A DNA stretch of 64,000 nt from NCBI RefSeq assembly GCF_002890915.1, contig NZ_POUT01000002.1, positions 496,001-560,000 of the forward strand, read 5' to 3'. Position numbers and translations under genes: made by a program. Below are positions 19,270-28,284 of the stretch, piece after piece. The stretch is from Stutzerimonas stutzeri. Its GTDB lineage: Bacteria > Pseudomonadota > Gammaproteobacteria > Pseudomonadales > Pseudomonadaceae. The stretch's first letter is position 1. Every line of letters starts with the position of its first letter. The notes under the pieces were generated by a model. The model searched no databases. It had not been told where the DNA came from and saw nothing but the letters and a program-made list of their open reading frames with translations.

Positions 19270-19617
19270 ATGAGTCAATCCAATCGCAGTACGGAACGCG
19301 AATCGTTGATCCTGCGGGCCGTCTGGATGCTGATCTTCTTCTTCGTCTGGCAGGTCGCGGAGCTGGTGCTGCTGGTCGTCGTGGTACTGCAGCTGATCCT
19401 GCGCCTGCTCAAGGGGCAGGCGGACGCCAGCCTGCAGGCTTTCGGTGACAGTCTCAGCCAGTACATCGCGCAAATCGGCCGCTTCGCCACCTTCAATACC
19501 GAACGCAAGCCCTGGCCGCTGTCCGATTGGCCGGTGCCGCGTCCGGCCGATGTCGAGCTGGCGCCGACGGTGCCGCCGCAACCGCCGGTCGAGCCGAACG
19601 AAGAGCAGGCGCCATGA
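19270..19617 (+). CDS. DUF4389 small membrane protein
   Basis: A 115-residue protein with one or two hydrophobic segments (about 15-45, LRAVWMLIFFFVWQVAELVLLVVVVLQ) and a proline-rich soluble tail. It matches the DUF4389 family, whose members are inner-membrane proteins without a known role. The ATG is 25 bases after gpsA, and its stop overlaps the sixA start (ATGA). It sits in the gpsA-sixA operon, so a link to membrane-lipid metabolism is conceivable but not shown. Confidence 0.8.
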   Translation: MSQSNRSTERESLILRAVWMLIFFFVWQVAELVLLVVVVLQLILRLLKGQADASLQAFGDSLSQYIAQIGRFATFNTERKPWPLSDWPVPRPADVELAPTVPPQPPVEPNEEQAP

Positions 19618-20072
19618 GGCTCTGGCTGCTGCGCCATGGCGAGGCCGAGCCGCGGGCTCGCACCGATGCCGAGCGCAATCTGACCGAGCGCGGCCGCCGC
19701 GACGTGCGGGAGAATGCCGCACATCTGCGCGGCCGCGCACTGCAGGCGATTCTGGTGAGCCCCTACCAGCGGGCGCAGCAGACCGCCGACGAGGTGCGAC
19801 GGACGCTGGGCTTCGAGGGAGCCTGCGAAACCGTGCCGTGGCTGACGCCGGAGTCCGACCTGAACGAGGCGTTGCGCCAGCTCGATCGGCGCGGCGAGGG
19901 CGAGCTGCTGCTGGTCACGCATCAGCCGCTGGTCGGCAGCCTCGGCGGCTGGCTGGTCCATGGTCATTCCGACGCGTCATTGCCGATGGCGACGGCGTCC
20001 CTGGCCGAACTCGAGGGCGAGGCGATTGCCGGGGGGTTGATGCGGCTGGTGTCGTTGCGTCACGTTCGTTAG
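19614..20072 (+). CDS. sixA: Phosphohistidine phosphatase SixA
   Basis: A 152-residue histidine-phosphatase-superfamily protein. The RHGEAEP motif gives the catalytic histidine at residue 8; the second histidine is in LLVTHQPLVG, and the conserved arginine/glutamate regions are present. SixA-type enzymes remove phosphate from histidine on HPt domains or on PtsP/NPr-type proteins in the cytoplasm. The start overlaps the DUF4389 stop by four bases, indicating translational coupling. A second SixA-like gene lies at 59710. Confidence 0.92.
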   Translation: MRLWLLRHGEAEPRARTDAERNLTERGRRDVRENAAHLRGRALQAILVSPYQRAQQTADEVRRTLGFEGACETVPWLTPESDLNEALRQLDRRGEGELLLVTHQPLVGSLGGWLVHGHSDASLPMATASLAELEGEAIAGGLMRLVSLRHVR

Positions 20073-20124
20073 GGTAGGCAGGCTCCGGCCCGCATCGTTC
20101 AGCTGGCCGGCCGAGCCTGACATC

Positions 20125-20138
20125 CAATAACAACGACA
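20125..20138 (+). promoter_or_regulatory. Crc/Hfq-like CA motif before a thioesterase gene
   Basis: CAATAACAACGACA lies 19 bases before the TTG start and just before GGAG. It fits the AAYAAYAA motif for seven bases and then diverges, so it is a weaker match than those before the catabolic genes. Confidence 0.45.
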
Positions 20139-20157
20139 TCCGCATGGAGTACGCGCC

Positions 20158-20601
20158 TTGAGCATCTGGTACCGCCAACCCGACCTGGAAGAGCTGCACA
20201 GCACCCGCAGGAACACCATCAGTGAACTGCTGGATATCCGTTTCGAATCCTTCGATGGCGAGTCCATCACGGCGAGCATGCCGGTCGATGCGCGCACCCA
20301 CCAGCCCTATGGGCTGCTACATGGCGGCGCCTCGGTGGTGCTGGCCGAAACCCTCGGCTCCATGGCCAGCTACCACTGCATCGATACCAGCAAGTTCTAC
20401 TGCGTGGGCCTGGAGGTGAACGCCAACCACCTGCGCGGCCTGCGCAGCGGACGGGTGACCGGGGTCTGCCGGCCGGTGCACCTGGGCCGCTCGACGCACG
20501 TCTGGGATATCCGCCTCAGCGGCGAGGACGGCAAGCCGAGCTGCATCTCGCGCCTGACCGTGGCGATCGTGCCGCTGGACAGGAACGCTCCGGCAGGCTG
20601 A
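20158..20601 (+). CDS. Hotdog-fold thioesterase (YdiI/MenI type)
   Basis: A 147-residue acyl-CoA thioesterase with PYGLLHGGASVVLAETLGS at about residues 50-68. The HGG turn and the catalytic glutamate in LAETLG are the YdiI/PA1618 signature. It would hydrolyse aromatic or medium acyl-CoA in the cytoplasm. The start is TTG at 20158, placed 12 bases after GGAG; no ATG gives a full hotdog domain. It follows sixA after an 85-base gap with a CA motif. Confidence 0.88.
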   Translation: MSIWYRQPDLEELHSTRRNTISELLDIRFESFDGESITASMPVDARTHQPYGLLHGGASVVLAETLGSMASYHCIDTSKFYCVGLEVNANHLRGLRSGRVTGVCRPVHLGRSTHVWDIRLSGEDGKPSCISRLTVAIVPLDRNAPAG

Positions 20602-20731
20602 TTCGACGCGCAGGCCGCCGTTGCGGCCTGCTGATTGGCCTGAATGCCATCCATTCGGCGGGGCTATGGCGATTGCCGCCCGCCGAAGGCTGCCAGACAA
20701 TGGCGGTCCGTCTGTTTCGGGCACTGGCCTC

Positions 20732-21541
20732 ATGTCGCAACGCATCTTCTTCGCCCACGCCAACGGCTTTCCTTCGGCGACCTATAGCAAGCTGTTCGCC
20801 GCCCTCGCGCCGGAGTACCGGGTCACGCACATGGATCGGCACGGGCACGATCCGCGTTTTCCGGTGGACGACAACTGGAACAATCTGCTGGACGAGCTGT
20901 TCGAGCAGCTCGTGCGCCTGGGCGAGCCGGTCTGGGGCGTCGGCCATTCCTTCGGCGGCATGCTGCATTACCGCGCCGCGCTGCTGCGCCCGGAGCTGTA
21001 CCACGGCGTGGTGATGCTCGACTCGCCACTGCCGACCTGGTTCGACCAGACCATCATCTGGGCCGCCAAGCGCCTGGGCTTCATCGACCGGCTGACACCG
21101 GCCGGGCGCACGCTGGGCCGGCGCGAGCAGTTCGGCAGCGCCGAGGAAGCGCGGGCGTACTTCGCCGGCAAGCCCTTGTTCCGCCGCTTCGATCCCGACT
21201 GCCTCGAGGCCTACATCGAACATGGCCTCGAGCCGGCCGGGCAGGGTATGCGCTTGCGCTTCGATCCGCAGACCGAGATCCGCATCTACCGCAGCGTGCC
21301 GCATGTGACACCCGGCTGGCCGCCCGCGCTGAAGATCCCGCTGGCCATGGTGCGCGGCCGCGACAGCCGCGTGGTGCTGCCGCACCATGGCTACCTGTTG
21401 CGGCTGATGGCGCGCGGTGAGGCGCACAGCCTGCCGGGCGGGCACATGTTCCCGCTGGAGCGCCCGCAGGACACCGCCGCCCTGCTCAGGCGGCTGTTCG
21501 ACCGCTGGCGTCATCGCGAAAAAGTACAGGGGGCCGCATGA
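20732..21541 (+). CDS. Alpha/beta hydrolase
   Basis: A 269-residue alpha/beta-hydrolase-fold protein. The nucleophile elbow is GVGHSFGGM (serine near residue 71), and the late histidine is in LPGGHMFPLERP. The cap region between them resembles that of small-molecule esterases. Substrate unknown. Its last four bases overlap the next gene (ATGA), which is another alpha/beta hydrolase; the two are adjacent orthologues of PA1621 and PA1622 in P. aeruginosa. Confidence 0.85.
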   Translation: MSQRIFFAHANGFPSATYSKLFAALAPEYRVTHMDRHGHDPRFPVDDNWNNLLDELFEQLVRLGEPVWGVGHSFGGMLHYRAALLRPELYHGVVMLDSPLPTWFDQTIIWAAKRLGFIDRLTPAGRTLGRREQFGSAEEARAYFAGKPLFRRFDPDCLEAYIEHGLEPAGQGMRLRFDPQTEIRIYRSVPHVTPGWPPALKIPLAMVRGRDSRVVLPHHGYLLRLMARGEAHSLPGGHMFPLERPQDTAALLRRLFDRWRHREKVQGAA

Positions 21542-22395
21542 GCGTGCCGTTCGAGGAAGTCCGCCTGAGCCTGCCGCACATCGAGGTGGCCGCCCATCTC
21601 TATGGGCCCGAGGACGGCAGGCCGGTCATCGCCCTGCATGGCTGGCTGGACAATGCCGCCACCTTCAGCCGGCTGGCGCCGCATCTGCCGGGGGTGCGCA
21701 TCGTCGCCCTGGACCTGCCCGGACACGGCCATTCCGAGCACCGCCCGATCGGGGCGGGCTACAACATCTGGGACTATGTGCACGACGTGCTGCAGGTCGC
21801 CGAACAGTTCGGTTGGCAACGCTTTTCCCTGCTGGGGCACTCCATGGGGGCGATCGTCTCGGTGCTGCTCGCCGGTGCGCTGCCCGAGCGCGTCGAGCGC
21901 CTGGCGCTGATCGACGGCGTAATCCCCTATACCGGCGAGGCGGACGGCGCTCCGCAGAAGCTGGGGGCGGCATTGAAGGCGCTGCTGGCGGTCGATGGCA
22001 AGCGCAAGCCGGTCTACGCCCGCTTCGAGCAGGCGGTCAAGGCACGCATGAAAGGCGTGGGCGCGGTCAGCCAGGAAGCGGCCGAACGGCTTGCGCAGCG
22101 CGGGCTGATGCCCGTGCCGGGCGGCTACACCTGGCGCACCGATGCGCGGCTGATGCTGCCCTCGCCGCTGCGCCTGACCCGCGCCCATGCCCTGGCGTTC
22201 GTCGGCCAGGTGGCCTGTCCGACCCGCCTGGTGCTGGCCGAGCAGGGCCTGATGACCCAGCCGGACATGCTGGCGTTCACCGAGAGCCTGCCCTTTGCGG
22301 TGCACCGACTGCCCGGCGGGCATCATCTGCACCTGGACGACGAGGCCGGGGCGCAAGCGGTTGCGGCGGTGTTCGAGGCTTTCCTGCGCGGCTGA
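21538..22395 (+). CDS. Alpha/beta hydrolase
   Basis: A 285-residue alpha/beta hydrolase. LHGWLDNAATF gives the oxyanion region, LLGHSMGAIVS the nucleophile serine (near residue 104), and LPGGHHLHLDD the catalytic histidine. It resembles monoacylglycerol or acyl esterases of the MhpC-like group. It overlaps the preceding hydrolase by four bases, so the pair is one transcription unit. The following 156 bases contain no supportable gene. Confidence 0.85.
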   Translation: MSVPFEEVRLSLPHIEVAAHLYGPEDGRPVIALHGWLDNAATFSRLAPHLPGVRIVALDLPGHGHSEHRPIGAGYNIWDYVHDVLQVAEQFGWQRFSLLGHSMGAIVSVLLAGALPERVERLALIDGVIPYTGEADGAPQKLGAALKALLAVDGKRKPVYARFEQAVKARMKGVGAVSQEAAERLAQRGLMPVPGGYTWRTDARLMLPSPLRLTRAHALAFVGQVACPTRLVLAEQGLMTQPDMLAFTESLPFAVHRLPGGHHLHLDDEAGAQAVAAVFEAFLRG

Positions 22396-22563
22396 GGGGT
22401 TCTGGGCCGCTGCAAGAATCTGTCGTAAAGCCTTGCTTGACTTGCTTTTGCCAACTGGCGAGGCTGGGAGCCATCGTCCCGATCGAGGCACCGCAATGAT
22501 CGATTTCTACCGCGCCGCGACGCCCTGCGGGCGATCGTCGATGCCGACCCGTTGAGGAGTTTT

Positions 22564-23367
22564 ATGCGAGGAGCATGGATAGCCGGGCTGGCGCTGATCG
22601 GCAGTGCCGCCTGGGCGGCGGATGTGCCCGGCAGCGCTGACCTGGAGGTACTGCCCCGATTCGCCCAGGCGCAGATCATCGACTACCGGCAGTTGCCGGT
22701 GCAGGAGCGTGTGTACCCGCAGGATTCGATTCGTCGCATCAGCGGTAACCTGCGCATGGCCGCGCAGGTCGTGGCGTCCGGGAACCTGACCGCCATCACC
22801 TACCAGCTGCCCGCCGTACACAGCGGTATCGAGGCGTTCAGCCAGGCCCGTGGCGAGCTTCTGCGGCAGGATGCGGAGCTGCTGTTCTGGTGCGAAGGCC
22901 GCGAATGCGGCTCCAGCAGCCTGTGGGCCAACTCGATCTTCGGCAAATCCATGCTCTACGGCCCGGAAGGCCAGCAGGCCTATCTGCTGGCGCGGTTGCC
23001 CGATGCGGCCGACAGCCTGGTGGCGCTCTATGGCATAACCCGCGGCAATGGGCGGCCATACCTGCACGTCGAACAGTTGCAGCCGGACCGGCCGCTGGCC
23101 GATGTCCTGCCGAACGCGGCCACGCTCTTGCGCCAGTTGCGCAGCACCGGCGAGTTGCGTCTGCCGCGCCTGGCTGACGAACCGACGGCCGACTGGGGGC
23201 AGTTGCTGGCCGACGTTCTCAGGCTGGACAGCACCATGCGGATCAGCCTCGCCGGACGCGGTGCGGTCGCCTGGCGCGAGGCGCTGATCGCCGAACGGAT
23301 TCGCGCCGGGAGGCTGGAGGTGGATGATTCGCCGGCGCCGGGGCTGCTTGTCCGGCTCTTGCGCTGA
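22564..23367 (+). CDS. DUF4892 exported protein
   Basis: A 267-residue protein with a signal peptide (MRGAWIAGLALIGSAAWAA). It matches the DUF4892 family found beside these hydrolases in pseudomonads. It has a short Cys-x4-Cys stretch (WCEGRECGSS). Start ATG 22564 is chosen over TTG 22552 because GAGGAG lies directly before it. Likely periplasmic or outer-membrane associated; no activity is known. Confidence 0.75.
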   Translation: MRGAWIAGLALIGSAAWAADVPGSADLEVLPRFAQAQIIDYRQLPVQERVYPQDSIRRISGNLRMAAQVVASGNLTAITYQLPAVHSGIEAFSQARGELLRQDAELLFWCEGRECGSSSLWANSIFGKSMLYGPEGQQAYLLARLPDAADSLVALYGITRGNGRPYLHVEQLQPDRPLADVLPNAATLLRQLRSTGELRLPRLADEPTADWGQLLADVLRLDSTMRISLAGRGAVAWREALIAERIRAGRLEVDDSPAPGLLVRLLR

Positions 23368-23449
23368 GCCATGGGTGCGGCTGCAATAGCCGCTTTGGCT
23401 GGCGTGCTTTCGCGAGGCGCGCCGGCTTTTCTCGATAGAGTGCTTGTGC

Positions 23450-24541
23450 ATGCTCAACAATGATCGGCTGCTGGTGCAGATACTGCTTCTGGCCCTGCTG
23501 GGGGCCTGCCTCTGGGTATTGGCGCCATTCGCCTCGGCGCTGTTCTGGGCGGCCGTGCTGGCGTTCGCCAGCTGGCCGGTGATGCGCGTGCTGACACGCT
23601 GGTTGAATGGCAATGCGACGCTGGCGGCCGGAGTGCTGACCTTCGGCTGGATGGTGCTGGTGGCGGTGCCGCTGGTCTGGTTGGGGCTCAACATCGCCGA
23701 CCATATCCGCGAAGCCAACGCCTTGCTGCACAATTTCCAGGTCGATGGGCTACCGCCGCCGCCACACTGGCTGGGCGATCTGCCGTTGGTCGGCGACCGC
23801 CTGGTGGTGTTCTGGGAGGCGGTGGACGAGCAGGGCACCGCATTGATCGCCAGCATTCGCCCCTATGTCGGCCAGGTCGCCAACTGGCTGCTGGTGCGCA
23901 GCGCGCGGATCGGCGGCGGCATGCTCGAACTGGCGCTGAGCCTGGTGCTGGTGTTCTTCTTCTATCGTGACGGCCCGCAGCTGGCGGCCTTCGTGCATAG
24001 CCTGCTGCACCGTCTGATCGGCAACCGCGCCGATCACTACCTGGAACTGGTCGCCGGCACGGTACAACGGGTGGTCAATGGCGTGATCGGTACGGCCGCA
24101 GCGCAGGCAGTGCTGGCCTATATCGGTTTTCTCATCGCCGGCATTCCCGGCGCACTGGTGCTCGGGCTGCTGACCTTTGCCTGTAGCTTCGTCATGGTGC
24201 CGCCGCTGGTGTGGGGGCCGGCGGTCGCCTGGCTGGCCTGGCAGGGCGACTACGGCATGGCGATCTTTCTCGGCATCTGGGGCATGTTCGTCATCAGCGG
24301 CGTGGATAACGTGCTCAAGCCCTACCTGATCAGCCGTGGCGGCAACCTGCCGTTGGTGGTGGTGCTGCTGGGGGTGTTCGGCGGCATCCTCGCCTTCGGC
24401 TTCATGGGCCTGTTCCTTGGTCCGACCCTGCTTGCCGTGGCCTACAGCCTGCTGGGCGACTGGCTGATCAAGGAGGTGCCGGACGCGGCCCACAAGGACG
24501 CGCTGCCTGCGGGCGAGGTGCGCGAAGGCGTCAAGCCTTAG
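23450..24541 (+). CDS. AI-2E/PerM-family membrane transporter
   Basis: A 363-residue polytopic membrane protein of the AI-2E/PerM family, with about seven or eight membrane segments and the characteristic FYRDG after the third cluster. The conserved tail GFMGLFLGPTLLAVAYSLLGDW is present. Substrates in this family vary (efflux of small metabolites, Na+/H+ exchange, signal export), so none can be assigned. A GTG six bases upstream of the ATG is an alternative start. It ends 36 bases before a REP pair. Confidence 0.85.
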   Translation: MLNNDRLLVQILLLALLGACLWVLAPFASALFWAAVLAFASWPVMRVLTRWLNGNATLAAGVLTFGWMVLVAVPLVWLGLNIADHIREANALLHNFQVDGLPPPPHWLGDLPLVGDRLVVFWEAVDEQGTALIASIRPYVGQVANWLLVRSARIGGGMLELALSLVLVFFFYRDGPQLAAFVHSLLHRLIGNRADHYLELVAGTVQRVVNGVIGTAAAQAVLAYIGFLIAGIPGALVLGLLTFACSFVMVPPLVWGPAVAWLAWQGDYGMAIFLGIWGMFVISGVDNVLKPYLISRGGNLPLVVVLLGVFGGILAFGFMGLFLGPTLLAVAYSLLGDWLIKEVPDAAHKDALPAGEVREGVKP

Positions 24542-24577
24542 GGCGGTGGGCAGATCCGTGGGGCGGCGCTGAAGTGG

Positions 24578-24650
24578 GTAGGGTGGATGTCGCTTTATTA
24601 CATCCACCGTGACGCGGTTTGGTGGATCAATGAAGCGCGATCCACCCTAC
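24578..24650. repeat. Inverted REP pair (GTAGGGTGGAT type)
   Basis: GTAGGGTGGATG at 24578 and ATCCACCCTAC ending at 24650 are inverted, with internal ACATCCACC/GGTGGAT stems. It belongs to the GTAG-headed REP family of pseudomonads. The right CTAC supplies the TAG stop of the patatin gene on the minus strand. Confidence 0.85.
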
Positions 24651-25636
24651 AGCTCCTCTTCGTAGCGCACCAGGGCGTCGCGGGCGACGATACGGCCAAG
24701 GGCGATCAGCTCCGGCGCCTTGTAGAACTCGTAGAAGCGGCAGGCCCGCTTGGGGATGTTGACCAGCACGTTCGGCGGGTAGCCGGCGATCTTGTACTGG
24801 GCCAGCGATGACTGCATGACGTCGAAGCTCTGGTTGATCAGTTCCAGCAGCGATGCCGGACCGGTGACGTCGATGACCGTCGAGCCCTCCGCCGATTTCG
24901 GTGCGCTCTGGCTGGTGGGCGCCGTGGGTGGCTGGTCGCCGCGCATCAGCTCGCCGGCGCGGATGTCGCTGATCTGCTCGTCCAGCTCGATGCCGTCCTT
25001 GCGCCAGAAGGGGATGTGCGCGCTGATCGAACTCATCATCGCGTCGAAACGCCCGGGCCGTTCGATTTCCGGCAGCGGGTACTGCTTGTGGTTGTTGGCG
25101 TTGAGGTTGACGGCGATGATCAGGTCGCAGTGCGCCGACACCACCGGCACGATCGGCAGCGGATTGAGCAGGCCGCCGTCGACCAGCATGCGGTTGCCCT
25201 GCATGACCGGTGTGAACAGGCTCGGTATGGCTGCCGAAGCGCGCATGGCCAGCTCCAGGCTGCCTTCCTGGAACCAGATTTCCTGCTGGTTGGTGAGGTC
25301 CGTGGCGACTGCGGTGAAGGGAATCGGCAGGTCCTCGATATTGATCTTGCCGACCATGTCGCGGATGCGCCCGAAGACCTTTTCGCCGCGGATGGCGCCC
25401 AGGCTGAAGCTGGGATCGACCAGGCGCAGCAGGTCCAGGTAGTCGAGGTTCTCGATCCAGGTGCGGTATTCGTCGAGCTTGCCGGCTGCGTAGATGCCGC
25501 CGACCACCGCGCCCATGGAGCACCCGGCGATGCAGGCGATCTCGTAGCCGCGCGCTTCCAGCTCCTCGATCACCCCGATGTGCGCATACCCCCGCGCACC
25601 GCCGGAGCCCAGTACCAGTGCAACTTTCTTGCTCAT
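24647..25636 (-). CDS. Patatin-like phospholipase
   Basis: A 329-residue patatin-domain protein. The oxyanion motif GSGGARGYAHIG is at residues 10-21, the nucleophile Ser40 is in AGCSMGAVVGG, and the catalytic aspartate is in MLVDGGLLNPLP. Such enzymes hydrolyse acyl esters of phospholipids with a Ser-Asp dyad. There is no signal peptide, so it is probably cytoplasmic and RssA-like. The stop TAG falls inside the GTAG end of the adjacent REP. A long antisense frame continues upstream over selD, but it is not coding. It is divergent from selD. Confidence 0.88.
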   Translation of the reverse strand: MSKKVALVLGSGGARGYAHIGVIEELEARGYEIACIAGCSMGAVVGGIYAAGKLDEYRTWIENLDYLDLLRLVDPSFSLGAIRGEKVFGRIRDMVGKINIEDLPIPFTAVATDLTNQQEIWFQEGSLELAMRASAAIPSLFTPVMQGNRMLVDGGLLNPLPIVPVVSAHCDLIIAVNLNANNHKQYPLPEIERPGRFDAMMSSISAHIPFWRKDGIELDEQISDIRAGELMRGDQPPTAPTSQSAPKSAEGSTVIDVTGPASLLELINQSFDVMQSSLAQYKIAGYPPNVLVNIPKRACRFYEFYKAPELIALGRIVARDALVRYEEEL

Positions 25637-25816
25637 GCGGTTCCCCTTGTCGCTCCGCGCTAGCTTCACGCCTGCTCGGGCAGCCTGCAAGCGGATGATG
25701 AAGACCTGATGACCCGGATGCCCACCACTGCGCTCGAACTCTGCCATCGCGGGGCCGCGGCATGCGCCGCCTTTGCTACAATCGCGGCCCGTTTGACGTG
25801 CCACGAGAGAGCCCCG

Positions 25817-26851
25817 ATGAGCGAACCGATCCGTCTCACCCAGTACAGCCACGGCGCCGGTTGCGGCTGCAAGATCTCGCCCAGGGTGCTGGACGTGATT
25901 CTTGCCGGCAGCGGTGCGCAGAATCTCGACCCGCGCCTGTGGGTCGGCAACGCCTCGCGCGACGACGCGGCGGTGTATGGCATCGACGAGGAGCGCGGCG
26001 TGGTTTCGACTACCGACTTCTTCATGCCCATCGTCGACGATCCCTTCGATTTCGGCCGCATCGCCGCGACCAATGCCATCAGCGACATCTACGCCATGGG
26101 CGGCGATCCGCTGATGGCCATCGCCATTCTCGGCTGGCCGGTCAACGTGCTGCCGGCGGAAGTGGCCCGCGAGGTCATCGCTGGCGGCCGGGCGGTGTGC
26201 GAGGCCGCCGGCATCCCGCTCGCCGGCGGCCACTCGATCGACGCACCGGAACCGATCTTCGGCCTCGCCGTCACCGGCCTGGTGAACAAGCGCCAGATGA
26301 AGCGCAACGACACCGCGACCGCCGGCTGCAAGCTGTACCTGACCAAGCCGCTGGGCATCGGCATCCTCACCACCGCCGAGAAGAAGGCCTGCCTGCGGGC
26401 CGAGGACGTCGGGCTGGCACGCGACTGGATGTGCACGCTGAACACCGCCGGCAGCCACTTCGGCAAGCTCGAGGGCGTGCACGCGATGACCGATGTCACC
26501 GGTTTCGGCCTGCTCGGCCATCTGGTGGAAATGGCCGATGGCAGCGGCCTGACCGCCGAGATCGACTACGCGCGCGTGCCGCGCCTGCCGGGCGTGGAGT
26601 ACTACCTCGGCTTGGGTTGCGTGCCCGGTGGCACCCAGCGCAACTTCGACAGCTACGGCGAACGCATCGCCGCGCTCGACGACGCCCACAAGCAACTGCT
26701 GTGCGACCCGCAGACCAGCGGCGGCCTGCTGGTGGCCGTGGCACCGGACGGCGAGGGGGAATTCCTCGCCGCCTGCGCCGAACTCGACCTGCAGCTCGAG
26801 CCCATCGGCCGGCTGGTCGACGCGCGCACCCATGCGGTCGAGGTGCGTTGA
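25817..26851 (+). CDS. selD: Selenide, water dikinase
   Basis: A 344-residue enzyme that makes selenophosphate from selenide and ATP. The N-terminal [14 protein letters not shown] holds the catalytic Cys/Lys pair (cysteine at residue 18, lysine at 19), in the cysteine rather than selenocysteine form. [23 protein letters not shown] provides the Mg/ATP aspartates. The start codon lies 17 bases after GAGAGAGCC. Its stop overlaps the selU start (ATGA-type), so the two are coupled. This pairing shows that the selenophosphate serves at least tRNA 2-selenouridine formation. Confidence 0.97.
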   Translation: MSEPIRLTQYSHGAGCGCKISPRVLDVILAGSGAQNLDPRLWVGNASRDDAAVYGIDEERGVVSTTDFFMPIVDDPFDFGRIAATNAISDIYAMGGDPLMAIAILGWPVNVLPAEVAREVIAGGRAVCEAAGIPLAGGHSIDAPEPIFGLAVTGLVNKRQMKRNDTATAGCKLYLTKPLGIGILTTAEKKACLRAEDVGLARDWMCTLNTAGSHFGKLEGVHAMTDVTGFGLLGHLVEMADGSGLTAEIDYARVPRLPGVEYYLGLGCVPGGTQRNFDSYGERIAALDDAHKQLLCDPQTSGGLLVAVAPDGEGEFLAACAELDLQLEPIGRLVDARTHAVEVR

Positions 26852-27969
26852 TGCGCGCTGATACCGACGATTTTCGCGCACTGTTCCTCAACGACGTGCC
26901 GATGATGGATGCCCGCGCGCCGGCGGAGTTCGCCAAGGGCGCCTTCCCCGGCGTGGTCAACCTGCCGCTGATGGACGACAGCGAGCGGCAGAAGGTCGGC
27001 ACCTGCTACAAGCAGCATGGCCAGAAAGCCGCTCTCGACCTGGGCCACCGGCTGGTCTCCGGCCAGGTCAAGGCTGAGCGGATGCAGGCCTGGGCCGATT
27101 TCGCCCGCGCCCATCCGGAGGGCTACCTGTATTGCTTCCGCGGCGGATTGCGCTCGCAGATCGTCCAGCAGTGGCTGCGGGACGAAGCGGGCATCGACTA
27201 TCCGCGGGTCACCGGCGGCTACAAGGCCATGCGCCATTTCCTGCTGGAAACCCTCGAGCAGGCGGTGCAGCAATGCGATTTCGTCCTGGTCGGCGGCATG
27301 ACCGGCACCGGCAAGACCGAGGTGCTGGCGCGGCTCGACAACAGCCTGGACCTGGAAGGGCTGGCCAACCACCGCGGCTCCAGCTTCGGCAAGCGCGCCA
27401 CGCCGCAGCCGGCGCAGATCGATTTCGAGAACGCCCTGGCGATTCGCCTGTTGAAGATGCGCGCTGCCGGTATCGAGCAGTTCGCCGTCGAGGACGAGGC
27501 GCGCCTGGTCGGACGCTGCTCGATTCCGCTGCCGCTGTTTCACGGCATGCAGCAATTCCCATTGGTCTGGCTCGAAGACAGCCTGGAGGGCCGGATCGAG
27601 CGGATTCTCAAGGACTACGTGATCGACCTCTGCGCCGAGTTCATCGCCGAGCAGGGTGAGACCGGTTTCGCAGCTTTCGCCGAGCGTCTGCAGCAAAGTC
27701 TGGTCAATATCTACAAGCGCTTGGGCGGCGAGCGCTACCAGCGGCTGGCGCTGATCATGGATCAGGCCCTGGCCGAACAGGCGCGTAGCGGCGCGGTGGA
27801 TCTGCATCGCGGCTGGATCGAAGGGCTGCTGAGCGAATACTACGATCCGATGTACGCCTACCAGCGCGAAAGCAAGGCGGAGCGCATCGAGTTCGCCGGC
27901 GAGCAGCAGGCGGTCATCGAGTATCTGCAGCACCGCCACGCGAGAACCGAATACCTGAACAGGAACTGA
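26851..27969 (+). CDS. selU: tRNA 2-selenouridine synthase
   Basis: A 372-residue SelU/MnmH. It has an N-terminal rhodanese domain with active cysteine 95 in [12 protein letters not shown] and a C-terminal P-loop domain with GGMTGTGKT at residues 148-156. It replaces sulfur with selenium at the wobble 2-thiouridine of Lys, Glu and Gln tRNAs via geranylation, using selenophosphate from SelD. It overlaps selD by one base and is followed by a small lipoprotein gene 11 bases later. Confidence 0.96.
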   Translation: MRADTDDFRALFLNDVPMMDARAPAEFAKGAFPGVVNLPLMDDSERQKVGTCYKQHGQKAALDLGHRLVSGQVKAERMQAWADFARAHPEGYLYCFRGGLRSQIVQQWLRDEAGIDYPRVTGGYKAMRHFLLETLEQAVQQCDFVLVGGMTGTGKTEVLARLDNSLDLEGLANHRGSSFGKRATPQPAQIDFENALAIRLLKMRAAGIEQFAVEDEARLVGRCSIPLPLFHGMQQFPLVWLEDSLEGRIERILKDYVIDLCAEFIAEQGETGFAAFAERLQQSLVNIYKRLGGERYQRLALIMDQALAEQARSGAVDLHRGWIEGLLSEYYDPMYAYQRESKAERIEFAGEQQAVIEYLQHRHARTEYLNRN

Positions 27970-27980
27970 GGGACGATGCG

Positions 27981-28259
27981 ATGAAGACCTGGCTATCCTT
28001 GCCCTTGCTGGTGCTGCTGCTGGCCGGCTGTGCCGGCAAGACCGCTTACCGTGACAGCTGCGCCGCAGAACTGGATGCGGCGTGGAAGGAGCAGAGCCTG
28101 GCGGAAGCCGAAGGCTTCGCCGGTACCGTGAGCTATTCCAAGGCACTGGCCCTGCTCACTGGTGCCAAGACCCAGCAGCAGTTCGAGGCATTCCAGGGCT
28201 GTACGCAGAAGGCGCAGAAAGCGCGTTTCTATCTTCGCGAGTCGCGCGCTGGGCGCTAG
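27981..28259 (+). CDS. Small lipoprotein of unknown function
   Basis: A 92-residue protein. The lipobox LLLAGC (cysteine near residue 17) predicts signal peptidase II processing and lipidation. The mature part has two further cysteines (SCAAE and QGCTQ), which could form a disulfide. I do not recognise the family. It is 11 bases downstream of selU, so it is probably co-transcribed. The REP array begins 25 bases after its stop. Confidence 0.75.
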   Translation: MKTWLSLPLLVLLLAGCAGKTAYRDSCAAELDAAWKEQSLAEAEGFAGTVSYSKALALLTGAKTQQQFEAFQGCTQKAQKARFYLRESRAGR

Positions 28260-28284
28260 AAGTCGCAGTTGTTAGGCATGGTGC

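Noticed and set aside
22497..22556. A 19-codon ORF before the DUF4892 gene.
   Set aside because: No ribosome site and no resemblance to any small protein; probably chance.
24647..26881. A 744-residue minus-strand frame that continues from the patatin gene across selD.
   Set aside because: Only the part from 25636 down has patatin motifs. The upstream part is antisense to the clearly coding selD gene and is open because of GC-rich third positions.
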